From the NCBI RefSeq assembly GCF_036227125.1, contig NZ_CP109435.1, forward strand, positions 3,472,001 to 3,536,000: DNA of 64,000 nucleotides. Reading direction: 5' to 3'. The stretch is from Streptomyces sp. NBC_01485. GTDB lineage: Bacteria > Actinomycetota > Actinomycetes > Streptomycetales > Streptomycetaceae. The translations under genes were made by a program, and so were the position numbers. The notes beneath the pieces are model-generated. The model was not told where the DNA came from and did no database searches. It worked only from the letters and a program-made list of their open reading frames with translations. Shown in pieces: positions 49,459 through 58,513 of this stretch. Positions within the stretch are counted from its first letter, which is position 1. Each line of letters begins with the position of its first letter.

Positions 49459-49923
49459 CTACGGCATGAAGCCGTCGCTCACGTCGAACATCCAGTGGGC
49501 GGTCACCATGAAGAAGACGCAGAAGGCGGTGATCACGCCGAGGAAGAGCAGCACGCATCCCGACTCGGCGAAGAGCCGGCCACGGGCGGGGGCCTTGGCC
49601 GTGGCCTCCTCGGGGCGGTCGGCCGCGTAGTGGACGGGGACGATGTCGCCCTCGATGGTCGTCCCCGGGCCGTTCGCCTCCTCGAAGCGGACGGTGCGGC
49701 CCTCGCGGGTGGTGAACTCGTAGACGTGGTGCAGGGTCGTGTGCACCGAGGTGTCTCCGCCGCCGCCGCTGGTCGTCGCGTACGACCGCAGACAGCGCGC
49801 CTCCGCGGTGAGACCGCCACCCCAGGCCCGGGTGACCCGCCGGGAGCGGCGGACCACGCCGAACGCGCCGAACATCGCGCCGACGATCATGACCGACGGC
49901 ACGATATAGAAGAAGGCTTCCAT
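49459..49923 (-). CDS. DUF3592 membrane protein
   Basis: 154 residues with transmembrane segments at about 5-24 and 125-148 and a soluble beta-rich middle (V-Y-E-F-T-T-R-E-G-R-T-V-R-F-E). This two-helix, beta-middle layout is DUF3592; function unknown. It may be cotranscribed with the SPFH gene upstream, but a 216-base spacer with repeats lies between. Confidence 0.75.
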   Translation of the reverse strand: MEAFFYIVPSVMIVGAMFGAFGVVRRSRRVTRAWGGGLTAEARCLRSYATTSGGGGDTSVHTTLHHVYEFTTREGRTVRFEEANGPGTTIEGDIVPVHYAADRPEEATAKAPARGRLFAESGCVLLFLGVITAFCVFFMVTAHWMFDVSDGFMP

Positions 49924-50107
49924 GAGTTCCCCCGATGTCCAGGCGCCGACCTGGTCAAGTCGGCGTGCAGGGAACGTACCCGTGCGCGGGCCCGGGGGAG
50001 CTCAAGCCATGCTCAGAACCTGACGTCGGAGCAGGCGCGAGCCGAGCTGTGCCAGTGCAGGTCTAGACCAAGTTCGAGATTATTGCCGTTCTTTGACGGT
50101 GTTCATA

Positions 50108-50142
50108 CCCGTCACCCGTCACCCGTCACCCGTCACCCGTCA
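50108..50142. repeat. Tandem repeat, five 7-bp units
   Basis: CCCGTCA repeated five times, ending exactly with the TCA that is the stop codon of the SPFH gene on the minus strand. Confidence 0.9.
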
Positions 50143-51246
50143 GCCCTGTTCTCCGCGCCCCGCACAGAAGGCGACGGTCAGGTCCTTCACCAGCGCCTTG
50201 CGCTCGTAGTCGTCGAACTCCACGAGCCCCCGCATGGTCAGCCGGGTCACCGTGTCCTCCACCGAGTCGACGACCGACGTCAGCACGGTCGCCCGGTGCT
50301 GGGCGTCGAGCGCGGCGATCCGCCGGCGGTGCATCGCGGGGGCGACCTCGGGGGCGTACTCGACCCGGACCGGCTGCACCGAGAACACCTCCAGCCCGAT
50401 CGCGCCCGCGTCCCGCGCGACCAGCCGGGTCAGCGCCTCGCCCGCCGCCTCCACCGATCCCCGCCCCGCGCCCGGCGTCTCCACCGGGATCCGGGCGAGG
50501 GCCGCCTCGACGCACTCGCGCAGATACGTCTCGTGGTCGTCGACGCCGAGCGTGGCCCGGGCGGTGTCCCGCACCCGCCACACCACCAGCGCCACCACCC
50601 GCAACGCGACCCCGCTGCCGTCGGCGGCCGGCATCGGCTCACTGCGCCAGTGCCGCAGCCGTACGTCCACCCGGCGGCGCAGCAGCAGCGGGTTCACCCA
50701 CAGCAGGCCGGTGCGCCGTACGGTCCCCCGGTAGCGGCCGAACAGACCGAGCACCCAGGCCCGCCCGGTCCGCCCCCGGGCCAGGCCGCCGAAGCCGAAC
50801 AGGCCCAGGGCGCCCGCGCCCGCGTACGCCGCCCACTGCGCCGGCCCGAGTCCGGCGCCCGCGAACTCCGGCAGCCGCAGCGCCTGCGCCGCGAGCGGCG
50901 GCAGCACCCCGGCCCACCACGAGGCGGCCACGCACCCGGCCGCCCCGCAGGTCCCGGCGAACACGCCCGCCGCGCCCGGCAGCACCCGGGCGGACCGCTC
51001 CACCAGGTCGGGGTCGACCTGCGCCACCGGCCGGGGCCGGGCCTGCGTCGGCCTGCGCAGCCGCGGCTGCTCGCCGGTGCCCGCCCGGCTCCCGACCACG
51101 GCCGGCCCGAGCGGCACGGGCCGCGGCTCGGGTTCGTCGCGGAACAACAGGTGGACGGGGATCTCGGTGGTCGCCTCGTTCTGGATGAGCCGAGCGGGCC
51201 TGGACGGTCCCTCGGACTCGGGTGTCTGTGAAGTGGTCGTGTGCAT
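50140..51246 (-). CDS. SPFH/Band 7 (stomatin-like) protein
   Basis: 368 residues from ATG 51246 (M-H-T-T-T-S-Q-T), supported by GGAGG five bases upstream; an in-frame ATG at 51279 lacks one. Two hydrophobic segments at about 85-110 and 125-155 anchor it; the SPFH domain (about 160-330) is recognised by G-L-L-W-V-N-P-L, V-V-W-R-V-R-D, L-R-E-C-V-E-A-A-L and G-L-E-V-F-S-V-Q-P-V. Such proteins organise membrane microdomains. The partner is unknown. Confidence 0.82.
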   Translation of the reverse strand: MHTTTSQTPESEGPSRPARLIQNEATTEIPVHLLFRDEPEPRPVPLGPAVVGSRAGTGEQPRLRRPTQARPRPVAQVDPDLVERSARVLPGAAGVFAGTCGAAGCVAASWWAGVLPPLAAQALRLPEFAGAGLGPAQWAAYAGAGALGLFGFGGLARGRTGRAWVLGLFGRYRGTVRRTGLLWVNPLLLRRRVDVRLRHWRSEPMPAADGSGVALRVVALVVWRVRDTARATLGVDDHETYLRECVEAALARIPVETPGAGRGSVEAAGEALTRLVARDAGAIGLEVFSVQPVRVEYAPEVAPAMHRRRIAALDAQHRATVLTSVVDSVEDTVTRLTMRGLVEFDDYERKALVKDLTVAFCAGRGEQG

Positions 51247-51304
51247 GCGTGCCTCCAGCCTCCGCGCCAGATACGCCATGACAGTGGGTTTTTGTTGTGG
51301 TTTA

Positions 51305-51385
51305 CGCGTTCTGCGCGTTCTGCGCCTTCTGCGCCTTCTGCGCCTTCTGCGCCTTCTACGCCTTCTACGCCTTCTACGCCTTCTA
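51305..51385. repeat. Minisatellite, nine 9-bp units
   Basis: Units CGCGTTCTG (2), CGCCTTCTG (3) and CGCCTTCTA (4), perfectly in register. It lies between the stop of the NlpC/P60 gene (51392) and the start of the SPFH gene, in the presumed SPFH leader. Confidence 0.95.
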
Positions 51386-51391
51386 CGGGGC

Positions 51392-52861
51392 TTACGCGGT
51401 CTGCGAGAAGAGTCGCCGCCAGGTCTCCGGGCCCGGGTAGCCGTCGGCCGCGCCGCCGCGCCAGCCCTGGGCGCGCTGGAAGGCCTCGACTCCGCGCCGG
51501 TCCGCCTCGCCCCAACGCGGTCCCGGCCCGGTCGTGTAGTACTTGCCGAACCCCTTCTTCACCAACTGCCGCCCCAACTGAGTGACGTACGCGTTCCGCG
51601 CGCCGGGCCGGAACACGCCCCGGCCGGGGTACGGGGGGATGCGGGGCGCCGAGGCGGGCGGGCCGGCGGCGCCGGTCACGGGGTTCGCACCGGTCCCGGT
51701 CCCGGTTCCTGTGCTGGGGCCGGTCCCGGCGGGCATCGGGGCGTCGATGTTCCTGCCCTTTCCGGTGACCAGCAACGACCAGGTCCCCGGGCCGGGGATG
51801 CCGTCGGCGTCGGCGCCGGTCCAGCCCTGGGCGCGCTGGAAGGCCAGGGTGGCCCAGCCGTCGGAGGCCGACCAGCGCGGGCCGGGGCCCGAGGCGTAGA
51901 AGCGCGCGCCCCCGCGCTCTACGAGGAGCCGGCCCAGCAGGGTGACGTAGTTGTTGTTGGCGCCGGGTCCGAAGGCCATCCGCCCCGGGAACGGCGTCGC
52001 CGCGACGTCACCGGTCGCGGGCTTGTTCCCGCCGCCGTCGCCATTGCCCACCTGTTCCCCGGTGCCGGTGCCGATACCCGTGCCCGTGCCCGTGCCTGCG
52101 TCCGGAGTGGTCGGAGTGGTCGGTGTGAGGCCCTTGTAGCGGTAGGGCACATAGCGGTCGGAATTGCTCCAGTAGGCGTACGGGGTGGCCTGCCGGCGGG
52201 TGGTCGGGCGGGTCTGCTCGTAGGCGATGTAGTAGCTGTGCGTGTAGTCCGTCCAGCCGCCGAAGACAACGACGTGCGAGCCTTTCTCGGGGTCGGTCGG
52301 ATTGTGGAACAGCAGAATGTCGCCGGGCTGGAGTTCATCCCTGGAAATCCGCGTCCCGTACTGGTTGAGGCTGCCCGTCCACTCGTTCCGGGGCAGGTTC
52401 CAGGCCATGGAGACGAAGCCCGAGCAGTCCTGCCGGTAACCGTCGTACCAGTAGGTGCTCATGCTGTACGGCACCTGCGCCGAAACCCATTCCCTGGCCC
52501 GTCTGATGATGTCCGCCCGGGTCGTGGCGGGCGTCTTGACCGGTCCCGCCACTCCCCCGGGGTTCGCCGGCTGCCCGGCCGGTCCGTGCAGCGGCGCCTT
52601 GCCGCCCTGCGGGGTGTCGGGCTCGTCATCTGCGGGAACGCCGGGCCGGTCGGGGGCCTGCGGGGCGGCGACGGCGGGCAGTGCGTGGGCGGCGCCGAGC
52701 GCGGCGGCCGTCGCGGTGGCGACGATCAGGGTGCGATGGGCGGCCGGGTGACCGCCGAACCGGGCGGGCGGTGAATTCGGGCTCAGCCGCCGCCGGGATA
52801 CGCATCCGGGGCAGTCGCAATCGCTCGCGGGATCGAATTCCTCGAATACCGGAGCCTCCAT
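51392..52861 (-). CDS. NlpC/P60 peptidase with two C-terminal peptidoglycan-binding-like repeats
   Basis: 489 residues from ATG 52861, with GAGGGG upstream. The first 40 residues form a cytoplasmic head with a cysteine cluster (D-C-D-C-P-G-C, Cys15, 17, 20), followed by a signal/anchor helix (about 44-66). The NlpC/P60-like domain has Cys146 in Q-D-C-S-G-F and His196 in G-S-H-V-V-V-F. A Thr/Gly linker (T-G-T-G-T-G) leads to two copies of a 70-residue repeat ending R-A-Q-G-W-T/R-G...G-P-x-T-W. It is predicted to be a cell-wall amidase or endopeptidase outside the membrane; the intracellular Cys head is unusual. Confidence 0.82.
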   Translation of the reverse strand: MEAPVFEEFDPASDCDCPGCVSRRRLSPNSPPARFGGHPAAHRTLIVATATAAALGAAHALPAVAAPQAPDRPGVPADDEPDTPQGGKAPLHGPAGQPANPGGVAGPVKTPATTRADIIRRAREWVSAQVPYSMSTYWYDGYRQDCSGFVSMAWNLPRNEWTGSLNQYGTRISRDELQPGDILLFHNPTDPEKGSHVVVFGGWTDYTHSYYIAYEQTRPTTRRQATPYAYWSNSDRYVPYRYKGLTPTTPTTPDAGTGTGTGIGTGTGEQVGNGDGGGNKPATGDVAATPFPGRMAFGPGANNNYVTLLGRLLVERGGARFYASGPGPRWSASDGWATLAFQRAQGWTGADADGIPGPGTWSLLVTGKGRNIDAPMPAGTGPSTGTGTGTGANPVTGAAGPPASAPRIPPYPGRGVFRPGARNAYVTQLGRQLVKKGFGKYYTTGPGPRWGEADRRGVEAFQRAQGWRGGAADGYPGPETWRRLFSQTA

Positions 52862-53098
52862 GCGATTCCCCTCACACTCCAGCTGGAAATGTCCGCGACT
52901 GTGCACGTACGCCAGTTTCTCAACTGTCTTCCCGACGCGCATGCTGACGGTCCGAATGATGTACGCGGGACCCGCCCGGCCCACTGCCCGACCCAATGCC
53001 CGGTCCGGTTCCGGGGCGGGTGGTGGCCCCGGGTGGTCCGGACAGTCCGGGTGGTCCGGGGCACCCTCGGGGGTCCTGTAGAGTTCTCTCGTCAGCAG

Positions 53099-53172
53099 GC
53101 GCCGCTAGCTCAGTTGGTTAGAGCAGCTGACTCTTAATCAGCGGGTCCGGGGTTCGAGTCCCTGGCGGCGCA
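53099..53172 (+). tRNA. tRNA-Lys (CTT), copy 3
   Basis: Same 74-nt sequence as copies 1 and 2. TAGAGT at 53079-53084 is a plausible -10. Confidence 0.98.
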
Positions 53173-53179
53173 CAGACAC

Positions 53180-53211
53180 CGAAGGCCCCTCGCGAAAGCG
53201 AGGGGCCTTCG
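53180..53211. terminator. Terminator after tRNA-Lys copy 3
   Basis: Perfect 14-bp arms (53180-53193 and 53198-53211) closed by a GAAA tetraloop. Confidence 0.9.
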
Positions 53212-53398
53212 TTCGTATCCGCACCCGCGTCTGCGCCCGCGCCCGTATCCGGGTTTCGTATCCGCGTGCGATTACCCACATCGGTTCCACGAAGGCCACA
53301 ACACTCCCACATACGCCACAATGCGCCCGTATGACCGGTAAACAGCGCGTTTCGCATCTTGCGATCAAGCTGAACCGCATAGAACCCTGGTCCTCAAG

Positions 53399-55318
53399 AT
53401 GCTGCGGATGCGCGGCAGTTGGGGGGAATTACACGTGGTTCTCCGCGTGTGGGCTGATGGTTCCGGATCTCTTCCGACGTACGACTACGAGCACTACAGC
53501 CGGCTGGCGGGACCCCTCACCCAGCCGGAGCCGGGCAGACCGTACACCGTCCGTTACCGCTCGCTGCTGGCGCGGGAGCCGCACCGGATCCGGGCCACGC
53601 TGATGCTCTGCGCGGCGCCGCTGCTGTCGGTGGTGCTGCTGGTGTGGCTGCTGAGGCCGGCGCACTGGACCGAGCGCGACCACCCGGCCTACGGTTTCCT
53701 GCCGGCCCTCGACATCGTGATGCTGGTGTCGATCGGCCTGATCGAGTTCTTCCGCTGTCTGAACGTGCTGTCGAACGCGCACGCCACCCTGGTCGCCCGC
53801 GACCCCGTCCCGGTGGTGCCCCGGACCGGCACCCGCGTCGCCTTCCTCACCTCCTTCGTGCCCGGCAAGGAGCCCCTGGAGATGGTGACGAGGACCCTTC
53901 AGGCGGCCGTGCGGCTGCGCCATCAGGGTCTGCTGCACGTCTGGCTGCTCGACGAGGGGGACGACCCGGAGGTGAAGGAGGTCTGCGCGCGCCTGGGCGT
54001 GCACCACTTCAGCCGAAAGGGCGTCGAGCGCTGGAACCGGCCGTCGGGCCCGCACCGCGCGAAGACGAAACACGGCAACTACAACGCCTGGCTGGAGGCC
54101 CACGGCGACGCCTACGACTACTTCGCCTCCGTCGACACCGACCACGTACCGCTGCCCAACTACCTGGAACGGATGCTGGGTTACTTCCGCGACCCGGACG
54201 TCGGCTTCGTCATCGGCCCGCAGGTCTACGGCAACTACGACACGTTCGTCACCAAGGCCGCCGAGTCCCAGCAGTTCCTTTTCCACGCCCTGATCCAGCG
54301 GGCCGGCAACCGCTACGGCGCCCCGATGTTCGTCGGCACCTCCAACGCCGTACGGATCAGCGCGCTCCAGCAGATCGGCGGCCTGTACGACTCGATCACC
54401 GAGGACATGGCCACCGGCTTCGAGATGCACCGCACGCGCAATCCGGCCACGGGACGGAAGTGGCGGTCGGTCTACACCCCGGACGTGCTCGCGGTCGGCG
54501 AGGGGCCGGCGGCCTGGACGGACTTCTTCACCCAGCAACTGCGCTGGTCCCGGGGCACTTACGAGACGATCCTCAAGCAGTACTGGAAGGGCTTCTTCAG
54601 CATGCCGCCGGGCAAGCTCCTCAACTACACGCTGATGATCGTGTTCTACCCCATGTCGGCCCTCAACTGGATTCTGGCGGCGCTGAGTTGCGCGCTGTTC
54701 CTGGGGCTGGGCGCCTCGGGTGTGAACATCGACCCAGCGGTGTGGCTGATGCTGTACGGCAACGCCTCGGCGCTGCAGATCGGCATGTACCTGTGGAACC
54801 GGCGGCACAACGTCTCCCCGCACGAGCCGGAGGGGTCGGGCGGGATCGCGGGCATGGCCATGTCCGCGCTGTCGGCGCCGGTGTACGCCCGCTCGCTCAT
54901 GGACGCCGTACTGCGGCGCAAGAGCCGGTTCGTGGTGACGCCGAAGGGGGACTCCGCCAGCCCGGACACCCTGTTCGGGACGTTCCGGATCCATCTGTTC
55001 TTCGTGCTGGTCTTCGCCGCGTCGATCGTCGCCGGGTTCGTGTTCGGGCACGCCCATCCCGCGATGATCGTCTGGGCCTCGTTCGCGCTGCTGGTCACCG
55101 CCTCGCCGATCGTGGCGTGGCGGGTGGTGGTGCGGGAGGCGGCCGGGCGGCGCGAATCCCGGGAGCCGGGAGAGCCGGAAGAGCCGGAAGAGCTGGGAGA
55201 GTCGGTGGAGTCCGAAGAGTCGAGTGAGCCAGGGGACCCGGTGTCAGGGGACCGGGTGCCAGGGGGCCGGGTGCCGGTGGGGCTGCCCGTCGGGCGGGCG
55301 GGGGGACGTGAGGGATGA
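53399..55318 (+). CDS. cslA: Cellulose synthase-like glycosyltransferase at the hyphal tip
   Basis: GT2 processive beta-glycan synthase. 639 residues, about seven transmembrane segments. The catalytic motifs are all present: S-V-D-T-D-H (DxD), T-E-D-M-A-T-G and Q-Q-L-R-W (379-383). In S. coelicolor and S. lividans CslA makes a beta-glycan at growing tips with GlxA. The C-terminus (about 570-639) is a low-complexity acidic tail of E-P, E-E and G-D repeats, perhaps strain-specific. The start at ATG 53399 has a weak ribosome site; a GTG at about 53434 is an alternative. The glxA start overlaps its stop (ATGA 55315-55318). Confidence 0.93.
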   Translation: MLRMRGSWGELHVVLRVWADGSGSLPTYDYEHYSRLAGPLTQPEPGRPYTVRYRSLLAREPHRIRATLMLCAAPLLSVVLLVWLLRPAHWTERDHPAYGFLPALDIVMLVSIGLIEFFRCLNVLSNAHATLVARDPVPVVPRTGTRVAFLTSFVPGKEPLEMVTRTLQAAVRLRHQGLLHVWLLDEGDDPEVKEVCARLGVHHFSRKGVERWNRPSGPHRAKTKHGNYNAWLEAHGDAYDYFASVDTDHVPLPNYLERMLGYFRDPDVGFVIGPQVYGNYDTFVTKAAESQQFLFHALIQRAGNRYGAPMFVGTSNAVRISALQQIGGLYDSITEDMATGFEMHRTRNPATGRKWRSVYTPDVLAVGEGPAAWTDFFTQQLRWSRGTYETILKQYWKGFFSMPPGKLLNYTLMIVFYPMSALNWILAALSCALFLGLGASGVNIDPAVWLMLYGNASALQIGMYLWNRRHNVSPHEPEGSGGIAGMAMSALSAPVYARSLMDAVLRRKSRFVVTPKGDSASPDTLFGTFRIHLFFVLVFAASIVAGFVFGHAHPAMIVWASFALLVTASPIVAWRVVVREAAGRRESREPGEPEEPEELGESVESEESSEPGDPVSGDRVPGGRVPVGLPVGRAGGREG

Positions 55319-57261
55319 CGGACGCGGTCGGGCGTTTCGCCCGTCGGCGGGCCCGCAGGTTCGCGATCACCACGGGGGTCGTCGCCGTGCTGGCCGGGAT
55401 GAACGGGCCCTGGCTCTACCGGTTCGGGACGGAGACGTACCACCAGTACGCGATCAACAGGCCCGAGTACAAGGCGGCCGACGGGCGCTGGCAGATCGTC
55501 GAGTTTCCCAAGGAGTATCGCCAGGACACCATCCACGCGGTGCTCCTGCACACCGGGAAGGTGCTGCTGGTCGCGGGCTCCGGCAACAACCAGGACAACT
55601 TCGACGCGAAGAGGTTCGACACCCGGATCTGGGACCCGGTGCGGGGCACGGTCAAGAAGGTGCCGACGCCGAACGACCTGTTCTGCACCGGCCATACGCA
55701 GCTCGGAAACGGCTCCGTCCTCATCGCGGGCGGCACCAAGCGGTACGAGAAACTGAAGGGCGACGTCACCAAGGCCGGCGGGCTGATGATCGTCCACAAC
55801 GAGAACCCGGACAAGCCGATCACGCTGGCTGCGGGGACCAGGTTCACCGGGCGCGAGAACCGGAAGACGTTCGTGTCGAAGGACCCGGTGCTCGTGCCGC
55901 GCGCGACGAAGGTGTTCGACAAGAAGACCGGGAAGTTCCTGCGCAACGACCCGGGGCTGGGCCGCATTTACGTCGAGGCGCAGAAATCGGGGACGGAATA
56001 CGAGACCGGCACGCAGGACAATTACCGGATACGGGGACTGGCCGACGCCGACGGGCGCAACACGTACGGTATCGCGCAGAAACTCGCCCTCGACAAGAAG
56101 GACTTCCAGGGGATCAGGGACGCGTACGAATTCGACCCGGTCGCCGAGAAGTACATCAAGGTCGATCCGATGAACGAGGCCCGCTGGTATCCGACGCTCA
56201 CCACCTTGGGCGACGGGAAGATCCTCAGCGTCTCGGGACTGGACGACATCGGGCAGTTGGTGCCCGGGAAGAACGAGGTGTTCGATCCGGCCACCGGAAA
56301 ATGGACGTACACGAAGAAGACGCGGCAGTTTCCCACCTATCCCGCACTGTTTCTGACGCAGGACGGGAAGATTTTCTACTCCGGGTCCAACGCGGGGTAC
56401 GGGCCGGCGGACGTGGGGCGGGATCCCGGTATCTGGGACGTGGCCGGCAACGGATTCACCAAGCTGCCGGGCTTGAGCGATCCGGACCTGATGGAGACCT
56501 CGGCGACCGTGCTGCTGCCGCCCGCGCAGGACGAGCGTTACATGGTCATCGGGGGTGGGGGCGTCGGGGAGTCGCCACGGTCCAGTGCGCGGACGCGGCT
56601 CGTGGACCTGCTCGACGAGAGTCCGCGTTTCGTGAACGGCCCCTCACTGGAGAAGGGGACACGGTATCCGCAGGTCTCCGTCCTGCCCGACGACAGTGTG
56701 CTGGTTTCGGGTGGCTCGGAGGACTATCGGGGGCGAGGGGACTCCGACATTCTGCAGGCCCGCCTCTACCATCCGGAGAGCAATGCCTTCGAGCGGGTGG
56801 CCGATCCGCTGGTGGGCAGGAATTACCATTCCGGGTCACTGCTGTTGCCCGACGGGCGGGTGATGTTCTTCGGTTCCGACTCGTTGTACGGGGACGCGGC
56901 GAACACGAAACCGGGGAAGTTCGAGCAGCGGATCGAGATATATTCGCCGCCGTATCTTTATCGGGGGGAGCGGCCCGAGGTTTCCGGAGGGCCGGAGAGT
57001 ATTGCCCGGGGGGCGTCCGGGGTGTTCACCTCCGCCGACGCGGCGTCCATCCGGAAAGTGCGGCTGATGCGGCCCAGCGCGTCGACGCATGTGACCGATG
57101 TGGATCAGCGGTCCGTGGCGTTGGAATTCCGGGTGACGGGAGACAAGGTGACGGTGACGGTGCCTGGTAGTCGGAACCTGGTTCCGTCCGGGTGGTACAT
57201 GGTGTTCGTGGACGACGAGCGAGGGGTTCCGAGCGAGGGGCGGTGGGTGAGGGTGCCGTAG
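55315..57261 (+). CDS. glxA: Copper-radical oxidase of the galactose oxidase family
   Basis: 648 residues with an N-terminal membrane anchor (about 17-30); the active domain lies outside the membrane. Kelch-type beta-propeller repeats (several G-G/D-G-x motifs) and a C-terminal Ig-like domain. Candidate cofactor residues: Cys124 in D-L-F-C-T-G-H for the Tyr-Cys link, Tyr504-His505 in R-N-Y-H-S-G, and the His of S-T-H-V-T-D-V-D-Q-R near the C-terminus. GlxA acts with CslA in tip glycan deposition and morphology. Translationally coupled to cslA; its stop falls inside a 15-bp tandem repeat. Confidence 0.94.
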   Translation: MTDAVGRFARRRARRFAITTGVVAVLAGMNGPWLYRFGTETYHQYAINRPEYKAADGRWQIVEFPKEYRQDTIHAVLLHTGKVLLVAGSGNNQDNFDAKRFDTRIWDPVRGTVKKVPTPNDLFCTGHTQLGNGSVLIAGGTKRYEKLKGDVTKAGGLMIVHNENPDKPITLAAGTRFTGRENRKTFVSKDPVLVPRATKVFDKKTGKFLRNDPGLGRIYVEAQKSGTEYETGTQDNYRIRGLADADGRNTYGIAQKLALDKKDFQGIRDAYEFDPVAEKYIKVDPMNEARWYPTLTTLGDGKILSVSGLDDIGQLVPGKNEVFDPATGKWTYTKKTRQFPTYPALFLTQDGKIFYSGSNAGYGPADVGRDPGIWDVAGNGFTKLPGLSDPDLMETSATVLLPPAQDERYMVIGGGGVGESPRSSARTRLVDLLDESPRFVNGPSLEKGTRYPQVSVLPDDSVLVSGGSEDYRGRGDSDILQARLYHPESNAFERVADPLVGRNYHSGSLLLPDGRVMFFGSDSLYGDAANTKPGKFEQRIEIYSPPYLYRGERPEVSGGPESIARGASGVFTSADAASIRKVRLMRPSASTHVTDVDQRSVALEFRVTGDKVTVTVPGSRNLVPSGWYMVFVDDERGVPSEGRWVRVP

Positions 57262-57350
57262 CCCTCGATGCGGTGGCTCTCGATGCCGTAGCGCTCGGTG
57301 CGGTGGTCCTCGGTGCGGTAGTCCTCGGTGCCGTACCGCTCGGTGCGGTT
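57261..57350. repeat. Minisatellite, six 15-bp units between convergent glxA and cslZ
   Basis: Units of the form GTCCTCGGTGCGGTA start at 57261, 57276, 57291, 57306, 57321 and 57336. The array starts on the last base of the glxA stop and covers the first bases of the cslZ stop (57349-57351). Confidence 0.92.
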
Positions 57351-58416
57351 ATCCGCGGGCGAGTTGTAGTGCGTACGTCGGCCACCAGTCGCCTGCCTTC
57401 GGGCCGCCCTTGCACTCGCCGTCCGACTCCCCCGGGCGCTTCACCCACAGGTAGGCGTCCACCAGGGGGTCGGCCGTCGTGGTCGTCGGGGTGGGGCCCA
57501 GGGCGCGGCCCGGTGGGTTGCACCAGCGTTCCGCCGGGTCGCCGTCCTCGTACGGGCCGTTGCCGTTGCGGCTGGTGTCGATGACGAAGTGTTTGCCGCC
57601 GACCTTCGCCGAGAGCTGCCTGCCGTAGTCGACGGAGATCTCGGTGGAGTAGAAGTTGGAGACGTTGACCGCGAAGCCGTCGGCCTTGCCCAGGCCCGCG
57701 CGCCGCAAGGGCTGGAAGATCTGGTCGGGACGGCCCCAGCCGGCATTGCCCGCGTCCAGATAGACCTTCGTGTTCTTCAGGGACTTGAGGGCGGTGACGG
57801 CGTCGTCGAGGAGGTCGTAGCGCTCCTCGTGGAACTCCTGCGGGGTGCAGCCGTCCACCAGGTGGAGAAGGGCGTCGGGTTCGAGGACGACGAGCGCCGG
57901 GCGGTCGGCGATGCCCCGGGCCACCGCGGCGATCCAGGCGCGGTAGGCGGCTCCGTCGGCCGCGCCGCCCTGGGAGTACTGGCCGCAGTCGCGGTGCGGG
58001 ATGTTGTAGAGGACGAGGAGCGGGGTGCGGCCCGCCCGGTCGGCGGCCTCGGTGAAGCCGCGGGCCTCCTGTTCCGGGTTCTCCGGTCCGAGCCACTGGC
58101 CGGTCGGCTGCTCGGCGATCTCCCGCACCGCGGCGGCCTCGTCCGTCTTTCCGGCCTTCTCGTAGGCCGCCGTCTGACGGGCTGCCGAGCCGTCCGGATT
58201 GACCCAGAACGGGTCGGCCTCTTTGGGTTGTTGAGTGACGGCGGGGGTGGGGGCGGGGGCGTTCGTGGGATTTCTGGGCTTCTCCGCCTTGCCGTTTCCG
58301 CTGTCTCCGCCGCCGTCGCCCGCCGAGCATCCGGCGAGCAGCAGTAGCGCGCCCAGCAGTACGGCGCCCAGCGGGGACGCGGTCCCCCTCTTGACGTACA
58401 TCCCACTGACGTACAT
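57349..58416 (-). CDS. cslZ: GH6 endoglucanase-like lipoprotein
   Basis: 355 residues from ATG 58416, preceded by GGGGG at a good distance; ATG 58401 is an alternative. Lipobox L-L-A-G-C gives lipidated Cys30, then a disordered N/P/T-rich linker. The GH6 catalytic region includes N-I-P-H-R-D-C-G-Q-Y-S (Asp region), V-V-L-E-P-D-A-L and L-D-A-G-N-A-G-W-G. It is convergent with glxA; in S. coelicolor cslZ is the third gene of the tip-glycan locus, and a hydrolase is a common partner of glycan synthases. In this window it is on the opposite strand. Confidence 0.9.
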   Translation of the reverse strand: MYVSGMYVKRGTASPLGAVLLGALLLLAGCSAGDGGGDSGNGKAEKPRNPTNAPAPTPAVTQQPKEADPFWVNPDGSAARQTAAYEKAGKTDEAAAVREIAEQPTGQWLGPENPEQEARGFTEAADRAGRTPLLVLYNIPHRDCGQYSQGGAADGAAYRAWIAAVARGIADRPALVVLEPDALLHLVDGCTPQEFHEERYDLLDDAVTALKSLKNTKVYLDAGNAGWGRPDQIFQPLRRAGLGKADGFAVNVSNFYSTEISVDYGRQLSAKVGGKHFVIDTSRNGNGPYEDGDPAERWCNPPGRALGPTPTTTTADPLVDAYLWVKRPGESDGECKGGPKAGDWWPTYALQLARG

Positions 58417-58513
58417 CCAAATCCCCCTTGGGTGCACGGACTTGCCTACCCCGGCCCCAATCCTGACATAAGACCCGCACCGCCCACGAGGGCGCCGGAG
58501 AGCGGTCGTGACG

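Noticed and set aside
51305..51385. Possible CRISPR array
   Set aside because: The units are 9 bp with no spacers; it is a simple minisatellite. The same holds for the 13- and 15-bp arrays.
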